Assembly: GCA_019155185.1 (NCBI GenBank)
Contig: CM032805.1
Coordinates: 157,501 to 221,500, forward strand
Length of the DNA stretch: 64,000 nt
Reading direction: 5' to 3'
DNA from: Beaufortia kweichowensis
Lineage: Eukaryota > Chordata > Actinopteri > Cypriniformes > Gastromyzontidae
Each line of letters starts with the position of its first letter. Within the stretch, counting starts at the first letter, position 1. Positions 12,183 through 26,700 of the stretch are shown piece by piece. Both the position numbers and the translations under genes were made by a program. The notes under the pieces are model-generated. The model made no database searches. It saw only the letters and a program-made list of their open reading frames with translations, and was not told where the DNA came from.

Positions 12183-14043
12183 GTCATGCTTTGACCTGTT
12201 CATCTTCTGTTGGTCACACATCATCACATGATAAAAATCCGCAGGTCAGAGTTCATCAGACTTGACCTCCAGAACGCAGCGAAATGCAAAATCTTTTCAC
12301 GGGATTTCTCGTCTGTTGCATTCACATACATAAGAATGGAAAAGTTTAGTTTGATCGTGACATTAGTTGTTTTTATTAATATAATATGTTTTGTGTGTTT
12401 TAAAAAATGTTTATGATCAAAATGATAGAAAAACACAAATGTATCTAAGAAATGATGTTGTTACTGAAATATAATTGTGTAAAAAATATTGTGTAATGCA
12501 CAATAATATGTCTATAAAGCAAAACACCTTCAGATTTGAGTGATGTGCCGTTTGAACAGAATTAAAGATGATGTGTTATTGTTTTCCAGGCTGAAAAAGC
12601 AGAAGGCTTCATAAACTTGACTGATTTTGTCATTGACAGAGCAATGGAGTGTAAGAAGAAATAGTAAGTCGGTCATTTGCATTATTATGTTCATTGTTTG
12701 TCATCCAAACACAAAACAGATGATGTCATCATCAGCTCTTCATCTTCTCTCACAGTGCCATCAGAGCTTGTCATCCTAAAGTCATGATGTTTTACTTTGC
12801 AGCGGACAGTAATGAAGACATGACCCTGTAAGACATATGAACCACACACACACACACACACACACATGTCTGATATTCATGTTGTCTACATGTCATCACG
12901 TGTGACGTTTACAGTATTGTGTTGGTATGATTTCAGATGGTTGAATAAACTGGGTCTGGCGTCTATTCAGTATGAAGTTCCAGACGGTCATCCGGCCGGT
13001 GAGTCATAATTCATCTGAATAATCCACTTATTCTGTCATCATGTCATCTCAGCTGATTTTATTTCTTCAGTGCGACACAAACAAACATTTTCATCCTGTT
13101 TTCTTCCTTTACTGTGTTCTTCTGTCGGCAGAATGTTACAGTGAGGCGAGTGATCATGATGAAGCTGAATGTGTGGATATTCCTCCTCCACCGTACTCCA
13201 TGAACGTTCATCAGGTCAGGTCACAGACCTGCACGATTTACACTATAATGAGGCAGTAAATCTCATTCTGCTGTGATCTTCCTCATCAGGGAAGTCTTCC
13301 TCCTCCCTATTCTTCACCTGTTCCCAGCGAGGTCACGGGTACCCTGCCGTCGTCTCCGGTCAGTACGATGACCTCGGACGGCTCGGCGTCGTCTCTGGTG
13401 AAACGCAGACGCTCGTGGATGGATCCGGTGTCTTCTGCTGTGCTCCATACAGCCGTAAATGAGCAAACACAACACAGTCAAACCAGCGCCGCGTCATCTG
13501 GCACGACCGCACAACACCAGCCGACCGCACGTGACGGTAAGATATCGAGACGTCGATCGTGAAACACGCTGTTTATAGTAAGAACGTGGCAGTAACATTT
13601 CTAACTTGTTTCAGATGAGCGGGACGCAACAAATGATGAGATGGAAAGATTATATTTGCATTTAAAAAGAGCCAGTCTGTCTCCAACCGGTGAACGCAAA
13701 CCATCCTCAAAATATGAATTACGAGCGTCGTTTCTGAAGCGATGTAAAGACCAGATGCTGAATGAGAAGATCCACACCATCCGAACCCTCAACAGCACTC
13801 TCAAGGTTTAACTTCTACAATTCTCCATTATAACCCCTAATGTACAGATCTTGTTCATGTTTATTTGTGTTTGTTTTGTAGGCTAAAGAAGCCGATGTGC
13901 AGACGTTAGATGAGGTGTTGTGTGATTCCTGTCTAACAGCAGAGAAATTCAGAGATTGGAAAGAGAAGAACAGTGTGATGTTACAGGAGATGATCTTCTC
14001 AATCACTTCATCATCAGCATTCATCAAACATCTGGAAAACTAA
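11585..14043 (+). CDS. ipcef1: IPCEF1-homologous 3' half (PH domain), probably spliced to cnksr3
   Basis: IPCEF1 binds cytohesins and promotes Arf6 activation. Exons: 11585-11630 (SLRLKSKKKKK), 11705-11874 (MSRRRVSVRDLE, then the PH start GWLYRKKEG..WKKFWFVLKKTSLYWYTN), 12590-12663 (AEKAEGFINLTDFVID), 12756-12827 (HPKVMMFYFAADSNED), 12937-12998 (WLNKLGLASIQYE), 13132-13214 (ECYSEASDHDEAE..PPPPYS), 13290-13536, 13615-13805 (MERLYLHLKRASLSPTGERK..LNEKIHTIRTLNSTLK), 13882-14043 (ends FIKHLEN, TAA). All phases agree. Human IPCEF1, from memory, matches at TMSRRRIS, the PH domain, ECYSES and KIRTLNSTLK. No separate promoter is evident, and exon 11585 begins in phase with the linker exons. CNKSR2 is a less likely identity, since it lies elsewhere and has a long extra C-terminus. 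Confidence 0.86.
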
Positions 14044-14210
14044 GACGGGACTCGTGTCCGAGTCACATCTGTTAGTAAAGTGATTTATTAAAACCTCTTC
14101 ATGATTTTAGTGTTGATTTTATACGGCCTGTGTTTCTGATTGGACTGTAAATGGAGCGCTTGAGATATTCAGTAAATGAAACGGATGATGCCAAATTCAT
14201 GTTTCTGAAT

Positions 14211-14216
14211 AATAAA
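14211..14216 (+). terminator. Poly(A) signal after the ipcef1-like stop
   Basis: AATAAA lies 168 bases beyond the TAA at 14041-14043, in a position suited to the terminal exon. Confidence 0.6.
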
Positions 14217-16470
14217 AGCTTGAGTAGAATCAATGTTTGAATGCTTAACATCTTTATGAATGACACTGTCTGTCTGAATATTAATGTTTACTTTCATTAT
14301 GATGTTTTTTGATCAAGGTCACAATATTTTGACTGTCAGTGTTGCTGAAAGGAACATTTGAAGTCTGATCAGCTGCAGTTCCAGAAGATTTCATATACAC
14401 CATCATAGAAAAATATTTATTCAGCCTTGATCGATTATTTTTATGTATTTAGTGCATTTATTATACTATATAATATAGTAAAAGCCAGATTGATTCAGCT
14501 GTGAATGTTTCTCTGGCTCTGAACTGAAGACAAAGTTCAACATTATTACTGTGATTTAGTCAGATGGATGTGGTGAAATGGGTCATCAGCGGCCAGATTT
14601 ACATCACGTGATGGAAAGGCAAGTTTATTTCTACAGCACATTTCATACACAATCATCATTCAAAGTGCTTTACATAAAATTAGTTAAAATAATCATAAAG
14701 ACAAAGAGTTAAAACAACTAAAATGGTTTCAAATGGATTGAAAATGAAATGAAATGAAATAGATAAGAGGATGATTTGTTTGGTTTTAACAAACACTCAC
14801 ATCTGATCTCTTTTATGAGCTGCGAGTGGCAGAATAGCTAAAATCCATAAGAAAACAAGATCACTCCTACTGTCATCTTACACTTCATTTCCCAGAAGTC
14901 TTTGCTGGTATGTGCATGATGGAGAGATGATTAGTGTCAGGATTATGTACAGTATGAGTTTCAGAGAAGGCTTTGAGTCTTTTATTTATTTTCTGTGTGT
15001 CTTGTTTTTAAGAATGACGATCTGATGGTTTGAGATACACAACACCACAGTCAGATGGCAATGAAACACAAAGACATCAGGATAATACGAGTAAAGCCAA
15101 GAAAGAGTTTTGTAAAGAAAAGCAGATTAGATTTCAGTCTGCTATCAGGTTTAGCTCGGGTTCGGCCTGAATGACAAAGCTGAAGGTGTCGGTCTGTGGA
15201 CTCGGTTACAAGCTCATTTATATTCAACCCAAGATCAATTCTCAGACAAAATATTCTCATTGACTAGATTATTTTAGTTATTGAACAGCAAACAGACTAC
15301 AGGTGTAATGATGTTAAAGGATGTTTCAGAATAAATGTAAATATACATGCGTGTTTCTAAGGTCAAGGGTTAAGATCAGGTACAGAGATGTTTGATGAAG
15401 TGACACCTGTTTAACTTATTCACTTTAATATTTCATAGTTCAATTCTAATGGAATCATGACAAACTATATATTGATGGAAACCCTCAAGAATAAATAGCA
15501 TAAGAGTAAAAAAACACTATTTCAGCTGGTGATTTTCATGTGTATATGACAGATATCAGGTGAAATACAGTAAACAGTAAAGACCGTTCATTATTTTATG
15601 AAGTTTCATGATTCTCTTCAGTACTGATGTATAACAGAGACTTATACGTGAGACTGATTGACATGATTTAATAATTGAGCTTGTTTCACTGGATCCAGGC
15701 AACTTTAGACTGAAATGCTGAATTATTCATCAGTTGATTACTTGACTTTATCTCTTCAACAGGACTGTATTAACACACAATCTACACTACAACATCACGA
15801 ATATTACACATTTACTAAACACTTCTTAAATACAACTATCATTTACACTTTTAAAACACGAGGTTGTCGTCTTGTCTTGACAGTCTTTTATGATGTAAAT
15901 GAAAAGTCATTTCATGTAACGTTATGAATAAAGTGAGACGTGTCACATTTCAACACATTTGCATTGTAAATGAACATCGGACACTATTGTGTTACCAGAT
16001 CTACGTGTCGTCATGTATTCTGTGTGATACCGCTGGAACAAGACGCCATTCATTATTAAAGACAAAATCCATCAACACAAAGACCACATTCACACATTAT
16101 ACTATATGTGAATATATCTATACTGAAGTGAGATGATGTGTTTTATGTTTTCATCAGCATGATATTCTGTCCAAACTCTCATAGTCTGACACATCACATC
16201 TCTCATCATGGAATATCATTATGATCAGTTCTTGGTCTTTGCAGGATAGATATGTATTTGAATGATTTGAGTTTATTTCAAACTGTTTGGACAATATTGG
16301 AAAATAGTCATTATCTCAAATCCCTGGGAATTTGTACTATGTGAATTGTAGAAAAACATGGGATTGCGAGGAAGAAAGCAAACAGATCTGTAATCAGAGC
16401 AGTTCATCTCAGGATCTTTGTTGGTATGGCTTGTAATGTGACATTATACTACACATTTGTTTCTGAGTAT
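14217..16470. other. Intergenic interval, no gene seen
   Basis: AT-rich spacer between the cnksr3-ipcef1 transcript end and otof. Short open frames on both strands lack splice context or recognisable protein. I searched specifically for otoferlin C2A motifs (SWDDGDFLG, FRWPVAS, LEIQVFNYS) by eye and found none. Confidence 0.6.
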
Positions 16471-16548
16471 ATGTGCGATCCCTGGGATGGAACCCGTGAC
16501 CACGGCGTTGCTAGCGCCATGACTGAACCACTGAGCTACAGGAAAGAC
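16471..16548 (-). mobile_element. tRNA-derived SINE head
   Basis: On the minus strand the sequence reads CCTGTAGCTCAGTGG (A box), then GGCGCTAGCAACGCC, then CACGGGTTCCATCCC (B box region). This is the tRNA-like head common to cyprinid and other fish SINEs. Only the head is recognisable. Confidence 0.7.
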
Positions 16549-16839
16549 TTATGAATGTTGGTCAAATGAAAGCATCAGTCAATATAGTGTTTTACACTTC
16601 AGAAACTTCAAGTCTGGTGAGAGTTTAACACAGTCGTACGGTTGTAATTCTCATCCTGTCAGAAGAGATCTGATGGCACGTCACATCAGGATCTCGTGTC
16701 GGGTTCAACATTCATACAGTATTCATGAGCAGATCACATCCCTCCAGAGCAACTGAACGCACACAGCAAACACAACTCTTTTTCACTTACTTCTCTAATC
16801 CAAATGTCAATAATGACTGTATAGCTGAATTCATTTCAG

Positions 16840-16884
16840 GAGTTTTCAGAGAATAAAGAGAAGCAGGTGAATCGCTCGCTGACG
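16840..16884 (+). other. Candidate non-coding or orphan exon upstream of otof
   Basis: A 45-base open block (EFSENKEKQVNRSLT) lies between TTCATTTCAG and GTGAGT. Joined to the next exon at 17695 it meets TGA after eight codons in phase 0, and other phases also hit stops. If transcribed it is therefore more likely 5' UTR than coding. Confidence 0.35.
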
Positions 16885-17127
16885 GTGAGTAACCGCTCTT
16901 TATAATCACTCAACATTATCATGTAAATCAACAGGGATGACATGAAGAATTGATCTATATGTGTGTTTCATTACTCAAGGCAGGAATATAAATTCATAGA
17001 AAAGTCACCTTGAAGTTTCTCGACAGTATGAAATGTTAGAAATGCTTTTGAAAGAGCAGATGATAGAAATCATTGAGCTGATATAGTTTTCTGATAATGA
17101 CCTGTCGGATAGTTTATGGTTTAGTTT

Positions 17128-17300
17128 TCATAGTTTTCTATAGATTTCTAATAATAGTTTTCTATAGTTTTCTAATAATAGTTTTCTATAGTTTTCTAAT
17201 AATAGTTTTCTATAGATTTCTAATAATAGTTTTCTATAGATTTCTAATAATAGTTTTCTATAGATTTCTAATAATAGTTTTCTATAGTTTTCTAATAATG
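17128..17300 (+). repeat. 24-bp tandem repeat upstream of the otof start
   Basis: About seven copies of a 24-base unit (TTTTCTATAG..TTCTAATAATAG) differing by AT or TT in the middle. It lies about 420 bases before the candidate otof ATG. The open frame through it (IVFYSFLI repeats) is a by-product of a unit length divisible by three. Confidence 0.9.
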
Positions 17301-17717
17301 ACCTGTCAGATAGTTTCTCACAGTACTTTATTCTTTACATTTCACTTTGTGATACAACACCCGTACTGTCTTATGATGAATTCTTCTGATGGATTTTTGA
17401 TGATAAAGTTCATGTTGATGATGAAGGATACAGCAGGTGTTTATCTTACAGTGTATTGAGATGTGCACTGGAGTTATTAACACAGTCTATTCAGTATTTT
17501 ATTGATCTCGCTCGAACTATATTCAGATGAAAGAATCTATCTGCTTATCATTAATGGGTGAAACTCATCAGCTTCATTGAATCATTGAAAGAAACATTTG
17601 ATCATCTGATCATACAAACCGAGTTCAAATGGAATACATAATGAAATGGATTGAGCGTAATGATTTTTTTCTGTTTTCATGTTTATACACACAGAATAAA
17701 TCCCATCAATCGCAACA

Positions 17718-20700
17718 ATGAAACGCAACAAGCACCGCGCGTCAAAGGACGATGGAAAAGCTCAAGGTGAAAGAAAGACTTCAATTCAAATTTAGTATAT
17801 GAAACATTTCATTTGTGCATATATGATTCATTTTATTGTGAAGCGAATAGCTGTGCTGAAGAATGTGTATTTGATGTGTCAGATGAAGCAGCTATACTGG
17901 AGACAGAAGACATGAGAATGCCAGACCCCGACACAATCTCACTGGCTTCAGTCACAGCTGTCACGACTAATGTCTCCAACAAGAGGTGTGCTGATCACAT
18001 TTATTCTGATGAGTCAAGTCATCATAGCTATTTATTTGTCATCATAAGGATACATGGGTTTTCTTCTCTAATCTGTCATTAGGTTATTTTCTTACTTTTA
18101 AAGTAATTGTTTTTTTACATAAAACATAAAATCTTACGCTTTAAGGTTTGTCAGCACTGTTACTATGATTCTGTATAACTACAGTTTTCTTGACAACCAT
18201 ACATACATTTACATAGCCTACTCAAAGTCTCCTAATACTTGTAAGTGGCTTTGGATAAAAGCGTCAGCTAAATGCCTAAATGTAAATGTAAAGTGATCAA
18301 CAATTATTTTTCATTCAATTATTCAGATCAAAGCCTGATATCAAGATTGAACCCAGTGCTGGACGACCAATGGATTTCCAAGTGTGTAAATACTGTATAT
18401 AGATACCATCATAAGTAGCTGATATACAATAAACAGCTACTGTAAATGCAGATGATCTGTTGATTTGGGTTTCAGGTCAGTGTTACTGTCGTCGAGGCCA
18501 GACAGCTGGTGGGTTTGAACATGGATCCGGTGGTGTGTGTTGAAATTGGAGATGATAAAAAGTACACATCAATGAAGGAATCCACTAACTGCCCTTATTA
18601 CAACGAGGTTTGTGTCTTCATTACGTGAGATTGTGCCAAAGTTAAATCCATGTTAAACTTATGACCAACGTTTCTCTTGCAGTACTTTGTTTTTGATTTC
18701 CACGTTCCTCCTGATGTCATGTTTGACAAGATCCTGAAAATATCAGTAAGTGTTATGTAATAAATGCAGAAGAGTTCAAGTAAGAGACAGCGATAAAGAC
18801 CTCTGGTTTTACTGATCGGTAAACGTCTAGTATTATGCTTCTGCAGGTCATCCATTCGAAAAATCTTTTGCGAAGTGGAACGCTCGTGGGTAGCTTCAAG
18901 CTTGATGTGGGCGCAATATATTCACAACCTGGTAAAGTTTTGTCTTTGTCTAATTTTTAAACTGACAGCTGGAGATCTTCATTCATTCTCAATATATCTC
19001 TGCAGAACATCAGTTCTTCCACAAATGGGCCACTTTATGTGACCCTGAGGACATCACCGCAGGATGCAAAGGTTACGTCAAGTGTGACGTCGCAGTTGTA
19101 GCAAAGGGCGACACTATCAAAACTCCACACAAAGCAAATGAGACCGATGAGGACGACATTGAGGGGTAAAAACAACCGCTTTATACTGTCTGAATGAACT
19201 AGTGATTTTACCAAAACCTTTAAACTCAACAGATAACAGTTTAGCACTAACGCCTCAATAACCACCTACAACAGCATTGTCACAATCTCCACACCTGTTA
19301 CTTGATGTATATGAACATCTACTTTCCGTAACTCTCGCCTCTCTGACGTCATCTCCGTTTGAAACATAAAACTGCAGGTTACTTCTTAAACTTATGTGAC
19401 ATTTCTCGCAGAATCATAACCAACACATCAAATAATAAATATTACAATTATTCCAATCGAATACAGGCATCGCTATATATTCATTTTGTTTTCGTGATCT
19501 CGTCTTTAGTAATCTTCTGCTGCCGGAAGACGTTCCTGCTGAGCGTCAGTGGGCGAAATTCTACCTGAAGATCTACAGAGCCGAGGGTTTACCCAAGATG
19601 AACACCAGCATCATGGCGAATGTCAAGAAAGCTTTCATCGGAGAAAATAAAGATCTGGTGGATCCATATGTGCAGGTTCAGTTCGCGGGACAGAAGGTGA
19701 GCAGAATTCTTACTCACAGCTGACACAAATCATCAGCATATGTTTTCTGAAGTTTCATTTGTGCACCACACAGGGAAAAACATCCATTCAGAAGAGCAGT
19801 TATGAGCCCATCTGGAACGAGCAGATCGTCTTCACCGAGCAGTTTCCACCACTGTGTCGCAGAATGAAACTGCAGATCCGTGACTCGGATAAAGTTAATG
19901 ATGTGGCTTTAGGAACACACTTCATCGACCTGAGGAAGATTGCTAATGATGGAGACAAAGGTAACGGTGCTTTCCTAAAGATGTTACGTTACGTCACAGA
20001 TAATCATATCAAGATCAGGAAAGCCGCAGCTTTAACATATTATATTAGCTCTAAATTTCCCTCCAGATTGTGTGCGATCTCTTTCAAAATGATTTTCAGA
20101 AATACTCAATGTCACTGGTCATGAGGTGGAACATTGATTATGTTTCTCATTGACAGGCTTCCTCCCAACCCTGGGTCCAGCCTGGGTGAACATGTATGGC
20201 TCGACGCGCAGTTACACGCTGATGGACGAGTATCAGGACCTGAATGAAGGTTTAGGGGAGGGGGTGTCGTTCCGGGCCCGGCTGCTCATCAGTCTGGCCG
20301 TGGAGATACTGGACACCTCCTCTCCTGATGTCATGAGTTCCACGGAGGTGCAGGTGGAGGGGATACCCAACATCTCAGATGTACGTGATCCATCGACAGG
20401 ACAATTAGAATGAATAATTCATTCCCTGTATTTATCTCTCTACATTATTCATTCAACTGTAATACTCATAGTAGAAAGACAATCGTCTACAGCGAGTCAG
20501 AGCCAAAGTTATGCACGTGACCCACTGTTAAAAAATAAAATATCTACAGCTGTTCCTGAGCTGTTGTGAATTATTCATGAGCACAATGACATCAGAATGT
20601 GTTTTTCTGTATGTTTAGAACGCAACAGGAAAGATTGAGGAATTCTTTCTCTTCGGATCTTTCCTAGAGGCAACAATGATTGACAGAAAGATTGGAGACA

Positions 20701-23700
20701 AACCCATCAACTTTGAGGTTACAATAGGTAAAACTGTGACTCGAGACACCTTCAAAATTATTATTCAGTTCCTGGATTGCAAACAGTGTACAGAACTGTT
20801 GAATTTGAACCCTAACCCATTTTACAGGCCAGCAAGATCCTAACGTTTACATTTTTACATATACAATGTTTGCGCAGGTCTAAAAAGACACAAGGATGTG
20901 TTGCTTTAAAAGAGAATCACCAAAGAGACTAAAGGCCATAAGCCTGATATCTGAACTCAGAAACATCTATTGCACTAATCTTTTTTAGCAAATGGTAACA
21001 CTAATATTGGACATGTGTCTTCTCAACGTTCTTCCCAACTCAAGGAAACTACGGCAGTGAGCTTGATACTCCAACCAAGCCAAGATCAAAGAAGAAAAAA
21101 GGAGATGGAGATGATGAGGAGTCGGAGCTCATTCACGGCTCCAGTGATGAAGAGGTGGATACTGATGGAGAGATGATGTCAGTTTCCACCACGCCTCCAA
21201 TGAAGCCCGTCATCACGGACAGGTCTGATAACTGCATGTTTACTCATAAAACAGTGCATTGATAACTGTGCATGTTTAATTCATGTGTGATGTGTTTTCA
21301 TGTTGTTTCAGGAATTATTTCCATCTGCCCTATTTCGAGAGGAAACCCTGTATCTACATCAAGAGCTGGTGGCAGGACCAAAGACGACGGCTTTATAATT
21401 CTAACATCATGGACAACATTGCGAATAAACTGGTAACAAATCAGCTGTTAAACATCATTTGCTCAGGAATTTACTCATGTCAGGGATCTCGACCTTCTCC
21501 ACTGTATGTAACTGTTCATATCATGCATTAGAACATTGACATCGTATTTTTTATATATTATATATTACATTACGTTCATTATTTTCAATTATTTAACATG
21601 TAACTGCAAGTAAGTACAATCCAGGACGAAGGGAAAAACAGAACATAATGGCAGACACATGACACCCCTATTGAGTGTCAACCCTGTTACTTGTTTCTAT
21701 TCATTTAAACTTTATTTGTCAATATTTCTTGTACAATAAAAGCTCTGGTTACAACTGATATATCTTAAGAGTAAAAGTGTATATTGTTTAATAGGAAGAT
21801 GGATTAAATGATGTTCAGGAGATCATTAAAACAGAGAAGGCGTATCCTGAGCGCAGACTCAGAGGAGTCCTTGAGGAGCTCAGCATCAGCTGCAGGTTTG
21901 AATGCACATCATTCTCAGGATGTAGCGTTGTGTGTGTTATCAACTGTTAGCAAATAACAATAACACATTTACAGTATTTCATGTTTTAACTCAATATTTT
22001 TTTGTTGGAACCAAATATCATGAAACATATCAAATCAAATAGTTCCATTTCTTTAAAATGAAAGTGATATCTCTGGAAGCACAAAATGACAATGATTTCT
22101 TTTTTCAGTACTTTCGTAACTTTGGCGAACAATGACCAGAACCAGGCAGGAAGGACAAAGTTGGACCGAGAGAGACTGAAGTCCTGCATGCAGGAGCTGG
22201 TAAAATTCACACAGATCTTCACATCGTCCACACTGTTATCTCAATGTAGCCTCAATATTGTGTCTGTGTATCATGTGCTCAGGAGAACATGGGCCAGCAA
22301 GCCAAGAGCATGAGATCACAGGTGAAGAAGAGTAACGTAAGAGACAAAATCAAACTGGCACAGAACTTTCTGCAGAAGCTCAGATTTCTGTCTGATGAGG
22401 TACAACATTATACATTAACCTCATGTGCTTATGTACATGATTCATATCACACATGTCAAATATTCATACTGGCTTCGTCTGTTTTAGCCTCAACACAGCA
22501 TTCCAGACATTTACATCTGGATGATAAGCAACAACAAGCGCATCGCGTACGCTCGCGTTCCCTCCAAAGACATTCTCTACTCTCCTGTGGATGAAGAGAA
22601 GGGGAAGGACTGCGGGAAGGTCCAGACCATCTTTTTCAAGGTTAATTCACATTGGCTTCATTGTCACGTACTTGTCTTTACTTGTCTATTCTGGAGTTTT
22701 GTTGCTGATGGATGATTTCTCTTTCTAGTTGCCTGGCAAGAAGAGCTTCGGGCCTGCGGGTTGGACCGTTCAGGCTAAAACCGAGCTGTATCTGTGGCTG
22801 GGCTTGAACAGACAGCGTAAAGACTATCTGAGCGGATTACCCAACGGGTTCGAGGAGAACAAGGCAGTTAAAGGTCCCGGGGTGCACTCCGCTCCGCCCA
22901 TCAGCCTCATGTACACCAGTAAGATAACAGAGTAACGGAGCGCTTATCATGTTGTAGCGTCGCTCCGGACTGTCGCCGTGAGTCTGACGTTTAAATGTCT
23001 CTGAACAGTGAAACAGATCTTCCAGCTGAGGGTTCACATGTATCAGGCTCGTAGTCTGTTTGCGGCGGACAGCACGGGACTCTCGGACCCGTTCGCTCGG
23101 GTTTTCTTTTCCACTCACAGCCAAGTAACAGAGGTGAACGTCACTTTCATGTTTTCGTGTTGTATTCAAGCATGACCTGTCTGAGAGATGATGTATGTAT
23201 GTGCCTGTTTTCTCTCAGGTCCTGAATGAGACCCTGTGTCCCACATGGGATCAGCTGCTGGTGTTTGATAACGTGGAGCTGTACGGTGAGGCAGGTGAAC
23301 TGAGAGACGATCCACCTATAATCGTCATCGAGGTCTACGATCAGGACACTGTTGTGAGTGATTGTCAAAAGCGTTTTACGGTTCTCGTCGGCCCAATACC
23401 TGCTGCTGTTATATCTCAGTCTCGTTCTCTCTGTCAAGGGTAAAGCTGATTTCATGGGTCGCACGTTTGCTAAACCTATAACCAAGATGTCAGACGAGCA
23501 CTATGGACCTCCACGATTTCCTCCTCAGTTGGAGTATTACCAGATCTACCGCGGTAACGGCACCGCTGGAGAGATGCTTGCAGCCTTTGAACTGCTGCAG
23601 GTGCGACACACTGAACCTCTTCACACGTGTGTGTGTGTGTGTGTGACACGAGACTCATACATGTCTTGTGGAAATGTTCCAGATTGGACCGGGTGGAAAG

Positions 23701-26700
23701 GCTGATCTTCCTCCCATAGATGGACCTACAGATTTTGATCGCGGCCCAATCCTGCCGGTTCCTATCGGCATCAGACCTGTGCTGAGTAAATACAGAATTG
23801 AGGTAAAGTATTGATCTCATATCCAGTATGCAGAAAATGTGAATAGTTAACAGTAAGCAGTGATTGATCTCTCAGGTGTTGTTCTGGGGTCTGAGGGATC
23901 TGAAGCGTGTGAATCTTGCACAAGTGGATCGTCCCCGTGTGGACATTGAGTGTGCTGGTAAAGGCGTACAGTCAGCTCTGATTCAGAACTACAAGAAAAA
24001 TCCTAATTTCAGCACACTGGTGAAGTGGTTTGAAGTGGTGAGTTCTCTTTAGATTTCGTGCATTATGTTTATGGCATTACGAGCGCTTGATGACGCTCGT
24101 GATTGTTCTTTAGGATCTGCCTGAAAACGAGCTTCTTCATCCTCCTCTGAACATTCGGGTGGTGGACTGCAGGGCGTTTGGACGTTACACGCTGGTTGGC
24201 TCTCACGCCGTCACGGCTCTGCGCAAGTTTATTTACAGACCGCCGGAGAAGAGCGTCAATAACTGGTCTGCTATGGGTGTGTATGCAGGAGAAATGCTGC
24301 TAATTATCTCAACTACACAATAAAACATCTCAGGGTGAGATCTTAACTAACCCACAGATAAAATGACATGAAAACATTTCTGTAAATTCTAGAGCAATAG
24401 CGAAACACTACTGTAAAGATCATATGAAATATGTCAGACAACTTTTGATTTCTTTTATTCTCAACATAATTCTTATAGGTAGTCTACATTTGTGTTATTT
24501 CAGAGTTTTTCAGAGTTCACTACTATGTTAAGTGGGAATCTTTTGGCTGGTTGTTTTGCAAAGCAAACAAACAAAAATTTCCATCATGGTTTAGCTATTA
24601 AATATATGATGATGAAGTATATATTTCTTTATCTATAGCAATCAGAACTAACAGTGTCTTTTCTTCTGCAGAAGAGGTTGTTATTCACACAGAACCAGAA
24701 CCAGCCGTTAAGAAGATGGAGACTGTGGTCAAACTGGACTCAGTATGTAACTCTAACAGGGTGTTCTTGATTTACACTTGAATCAGAATTGTCAATCTTG
24801 CCTTTAGTCGTGTGTGTTAAGAACAGCGCCCAGTGTATTCAGCCTAACCTATCGAAGCATCAGATAGAATACTTCACATTTCACATGTTACCGTCTCTTC
24901 TGCTGTTATACATGATATGTGATTTAGGTCTGAAGGCTTTCTGGAAAGCATTTTATACAAATTGTTTCCACATATGAATTTCAGGTCTCACTTTAAATGA
25001 GATGCTGTTTAACGTGTCTATGTGTGTGTTTATTATATTACATTGTACATTGTATTAAAAAGTATCTGCATGTCATTATGCTCTTGACCATAAAGTCACC
25101 CCTAAACCTTATCTTACCCAAACCAACACACAACAGTTACATTATACACACGGGTTTCTTCACATTATTTCATGTTAACATTATTTTGCTAAAGCAAATG
25201 CTGAAAAACTCATTGTTAATTCATGTTAGCTAACGTTAAATACTAGACAAACTTACTATTAACTCTTTGAACCTAAATAATAAACAGATAAAGGGTTTAA
25301 AAACATGGAGAAAACCACTAGTTGGGTTTATTTAGTTCATTTAACTGAACAGACCTAATCTTACGTTGAAACGGTCCAATATGTTTCAGAGCATATATGA
25401 ATTTTTTAATTACAAAACAATATTAAGAGAAAGACTGTAAAAAAACTCACGATAACCGACTGCTAAGATTCTATGGGTTTAACATAGCAAAACTTTTTAT
25501 TCTGAAATATAATGAGGCGTTTATGTTGTGTGTTGCAGGCGTCTGACGCTGTGGTGAAGGTTGATATGGTAAGTGTATATTCAGTAGTGTTTAAAGTGTT
25601 GAAATGTGGGTTTATTACTGCCGTTAACACCGTGACAGGAGGATGAGAAAGGTGGAAAAGGCAAAAAGAAGCGTAAGAAGGGGGAGGAGCCAGAGGAGGA
25701 GGAGCTGGACGAGAGCATGCTGGACTGGTGGTCTAAATACTTCGCTTCTATTGAGACACTAAAAGAAGTGAGAAATACTTCCATGTATACAAGAAAAACA
25801 TATATGAACATTTTCTATAATGGTTTACGTGTAATGATGTCACACACTTTAGATAATTAAAGCACAAGAAGCTGAAGCTGAAGAGAAAGAAGATTTTGAC
25901 TCTGGAGAGGGAGCAGGTAACTCAAACAGCAAACACACACACACACACACACACACAATCATTTACAGTAGTCAATGACACCTTCATCATGATCCGACAG
26001 GCAAGAAGAAGAGAGGGAAGGGAAAGAACAGGTCAGCGCCTGGAGAGAGCGCACCAGAGAAAAAGAAGCAGAAGATTGAGGAGCTAAAGGTACATTTACA
26101 CAACTAGACGTTTGAATGAGGAAAGTCCAGTCATGTCTAAAAATCTAAAGAACATCTTGTGTTGTCCATAGGTGTTTAACAGAGAGCTGGAGAGTGAATT
26201 TAACAGCTTTGAGGACTGGCTTCACACCTTTAATCTGTTCAGAGGGAAATGCTCAGATGATGCTGATGTTGAGCAGAACGCAGCTGATGAAGACAGACTT
26301 ATTGGCAAATTTAAGGTCTGTTGTTCAGATATCTCCTCCTGGTACAGTAGATCTTACTATGTATCCATGACTGACCTTTTAAAAAGCAATCTGACCACTC
26401 ACTGGATTAAAGAAATCTAACTTCTGCACATTGAGCTGTTGAATCGATGTTGAGTTTATTGTACGGTGTGTGTGCCGCAGGGCTCTTTGTGTATCTATAA
26501 GGTTCCTCTGTCAGATGAGGTGTCCAGAGAGATGGGCTTTGATTCCAACATGGGCATGTTCCAGAACCTTCCACACAATGACCCAATAAATGTCCTGGTC
26601 CGGGTCTATGTCGTCAGGGTATGTGGCACTCGTATAAGGGCTGTTTATTTTGTTAGTCCATGTTAATCATGGTTAAAAATGTATGGATTTGTTTTAGGCA

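Noticed and set aside
17097..17459. 120-codon ORF with IVFYSFLI repeats
   Set aside because: Product of the 24-bp tandem repeat, whose length is a multiple of three.
22837..23820. Minus-strand ORFs of 110-114 codons across otof
   Set aside because: Antisense shadows of strongly conserved C2D exons.
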